A DNA stretch of 36,145 bases from Leuconostoc inhae KCTC 3774 (GTDB lineage: Bacteria; Bacillota; Bacilli; Lactobacillales; Lactobacillaceae), in the NCBI GenBank assembly GCA_000166735.2, contig AEMJ01000005.1, positions 1 through 36,145 of the forward strand, written 5' to 3'. The notes beneath the pieces are model-generated. The model was not told the DNA's origin. It ran no database searches and saw nothing but the letters and a program-made list of their open reading frames with translations. This document shows positions 36,041 to 36,145 of the stretch, piece by piece; the stretch's first letter is position 1; every line of letters begins with the position of its first letter. Made by a program: the position numbers and the translations under genes.

Positions 36041-36145
36041 GACGCTCTGTTATTTTAAAGAAAATACATTGTTGTATGACAAGAGGATGATCAGTAATTA
36101 TGAATTAACATCATTGAAACGGGTTTTCTAAAAGACGTAGTCACA

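Overview
The window is AT-rich, densely coded DNA of a low-GC Gram-positive lactic acid bacterium. A Leuconostoc-like member of the Lactobacillaceae fits best, though this is inferred from gene content and not proven. Pointers are a pyruvate oxidase, an oligo-1,6-glucosidase, CcpA-type cre sites, sortase and MucBP/Cna-B surface proteins, a LysM autolysin and a Mga-like regulator. No rRNA, tRNA, CRISPR array or complete insertion sequence was seen.

Layout. 0-3 kb: a MATE exporter, then an SRPBCC protein overlapping a MarR regulator. 3-12.2 kb: a cell-surface/biofilm region. It holds a Mga-like regulator overlapping a secreted lectin-MucBP protein, then acyltransferase, family-2 glycosyltransferase, PgaD-like protein and polysaccharide deacetylase (together a complete-looking poly-N-acetylglucosamine type operon), a small membrane protein, and a Cna-type sortase-anchored adhesin. 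12.6-14.1 kb (minus): an MFS sugar porter under a cre site. 14.5-19.9 kb: a Ugp-like ABC importer (ATPase, two permeases, binding protein) translationally coupled to a beta-CASP/RNase J-like metallo-hydrolase. 20-23.5 kb: a small membrane protein, a GNAT, a MerR remnant and an oligo-1,6-glucosidase (minus). 24-26.2 kb: pyruvate oxidase with a textbook promoter and cre. 26.4-29.7 kb: an EmrE-type exporter with an XRE-cupin regulator (minus), and a ClC antiporter. 29.8-32 kb: a TetR/PH-domain pair, a YczE-like membrane protein and an alcohol dehydrogenase remnant. 32.2-36.1 kb: a six-LysM glucosaminidase, a PhzF-like protein and an alpha/beta hydrolase.

Two window-wide features matter for any reader. 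First, sixteen genes carry a total of 25 reading-frame breaks, nearly all in A or T runs of 4-8 bases. In 22 cases one added base restores the family sequence, and in 3 cases one removed base does. This looks much more like homopolymer miscalling than gene decay, so these genes are listed as single CDSs spanning the breaks. Second, four dispersed copies of an intergenic hairpin element, with a conserved loop and a terminator-like T tract, lie at 1.5, 2.8, 32.0 and 36.0 kb; I do not recognise the family.

How parts may work together (inference): the 3-12 kb region would make, de-N-acetylate, O-acylate and perhaps bind an exopolysaccharide while displaying an adhesin. The sugar porter and the glucosidase share the same GTAAACGTTTAC operator core and may be co-regulated. 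The pyruvate oxidase is set up for carbon catabolite repression.
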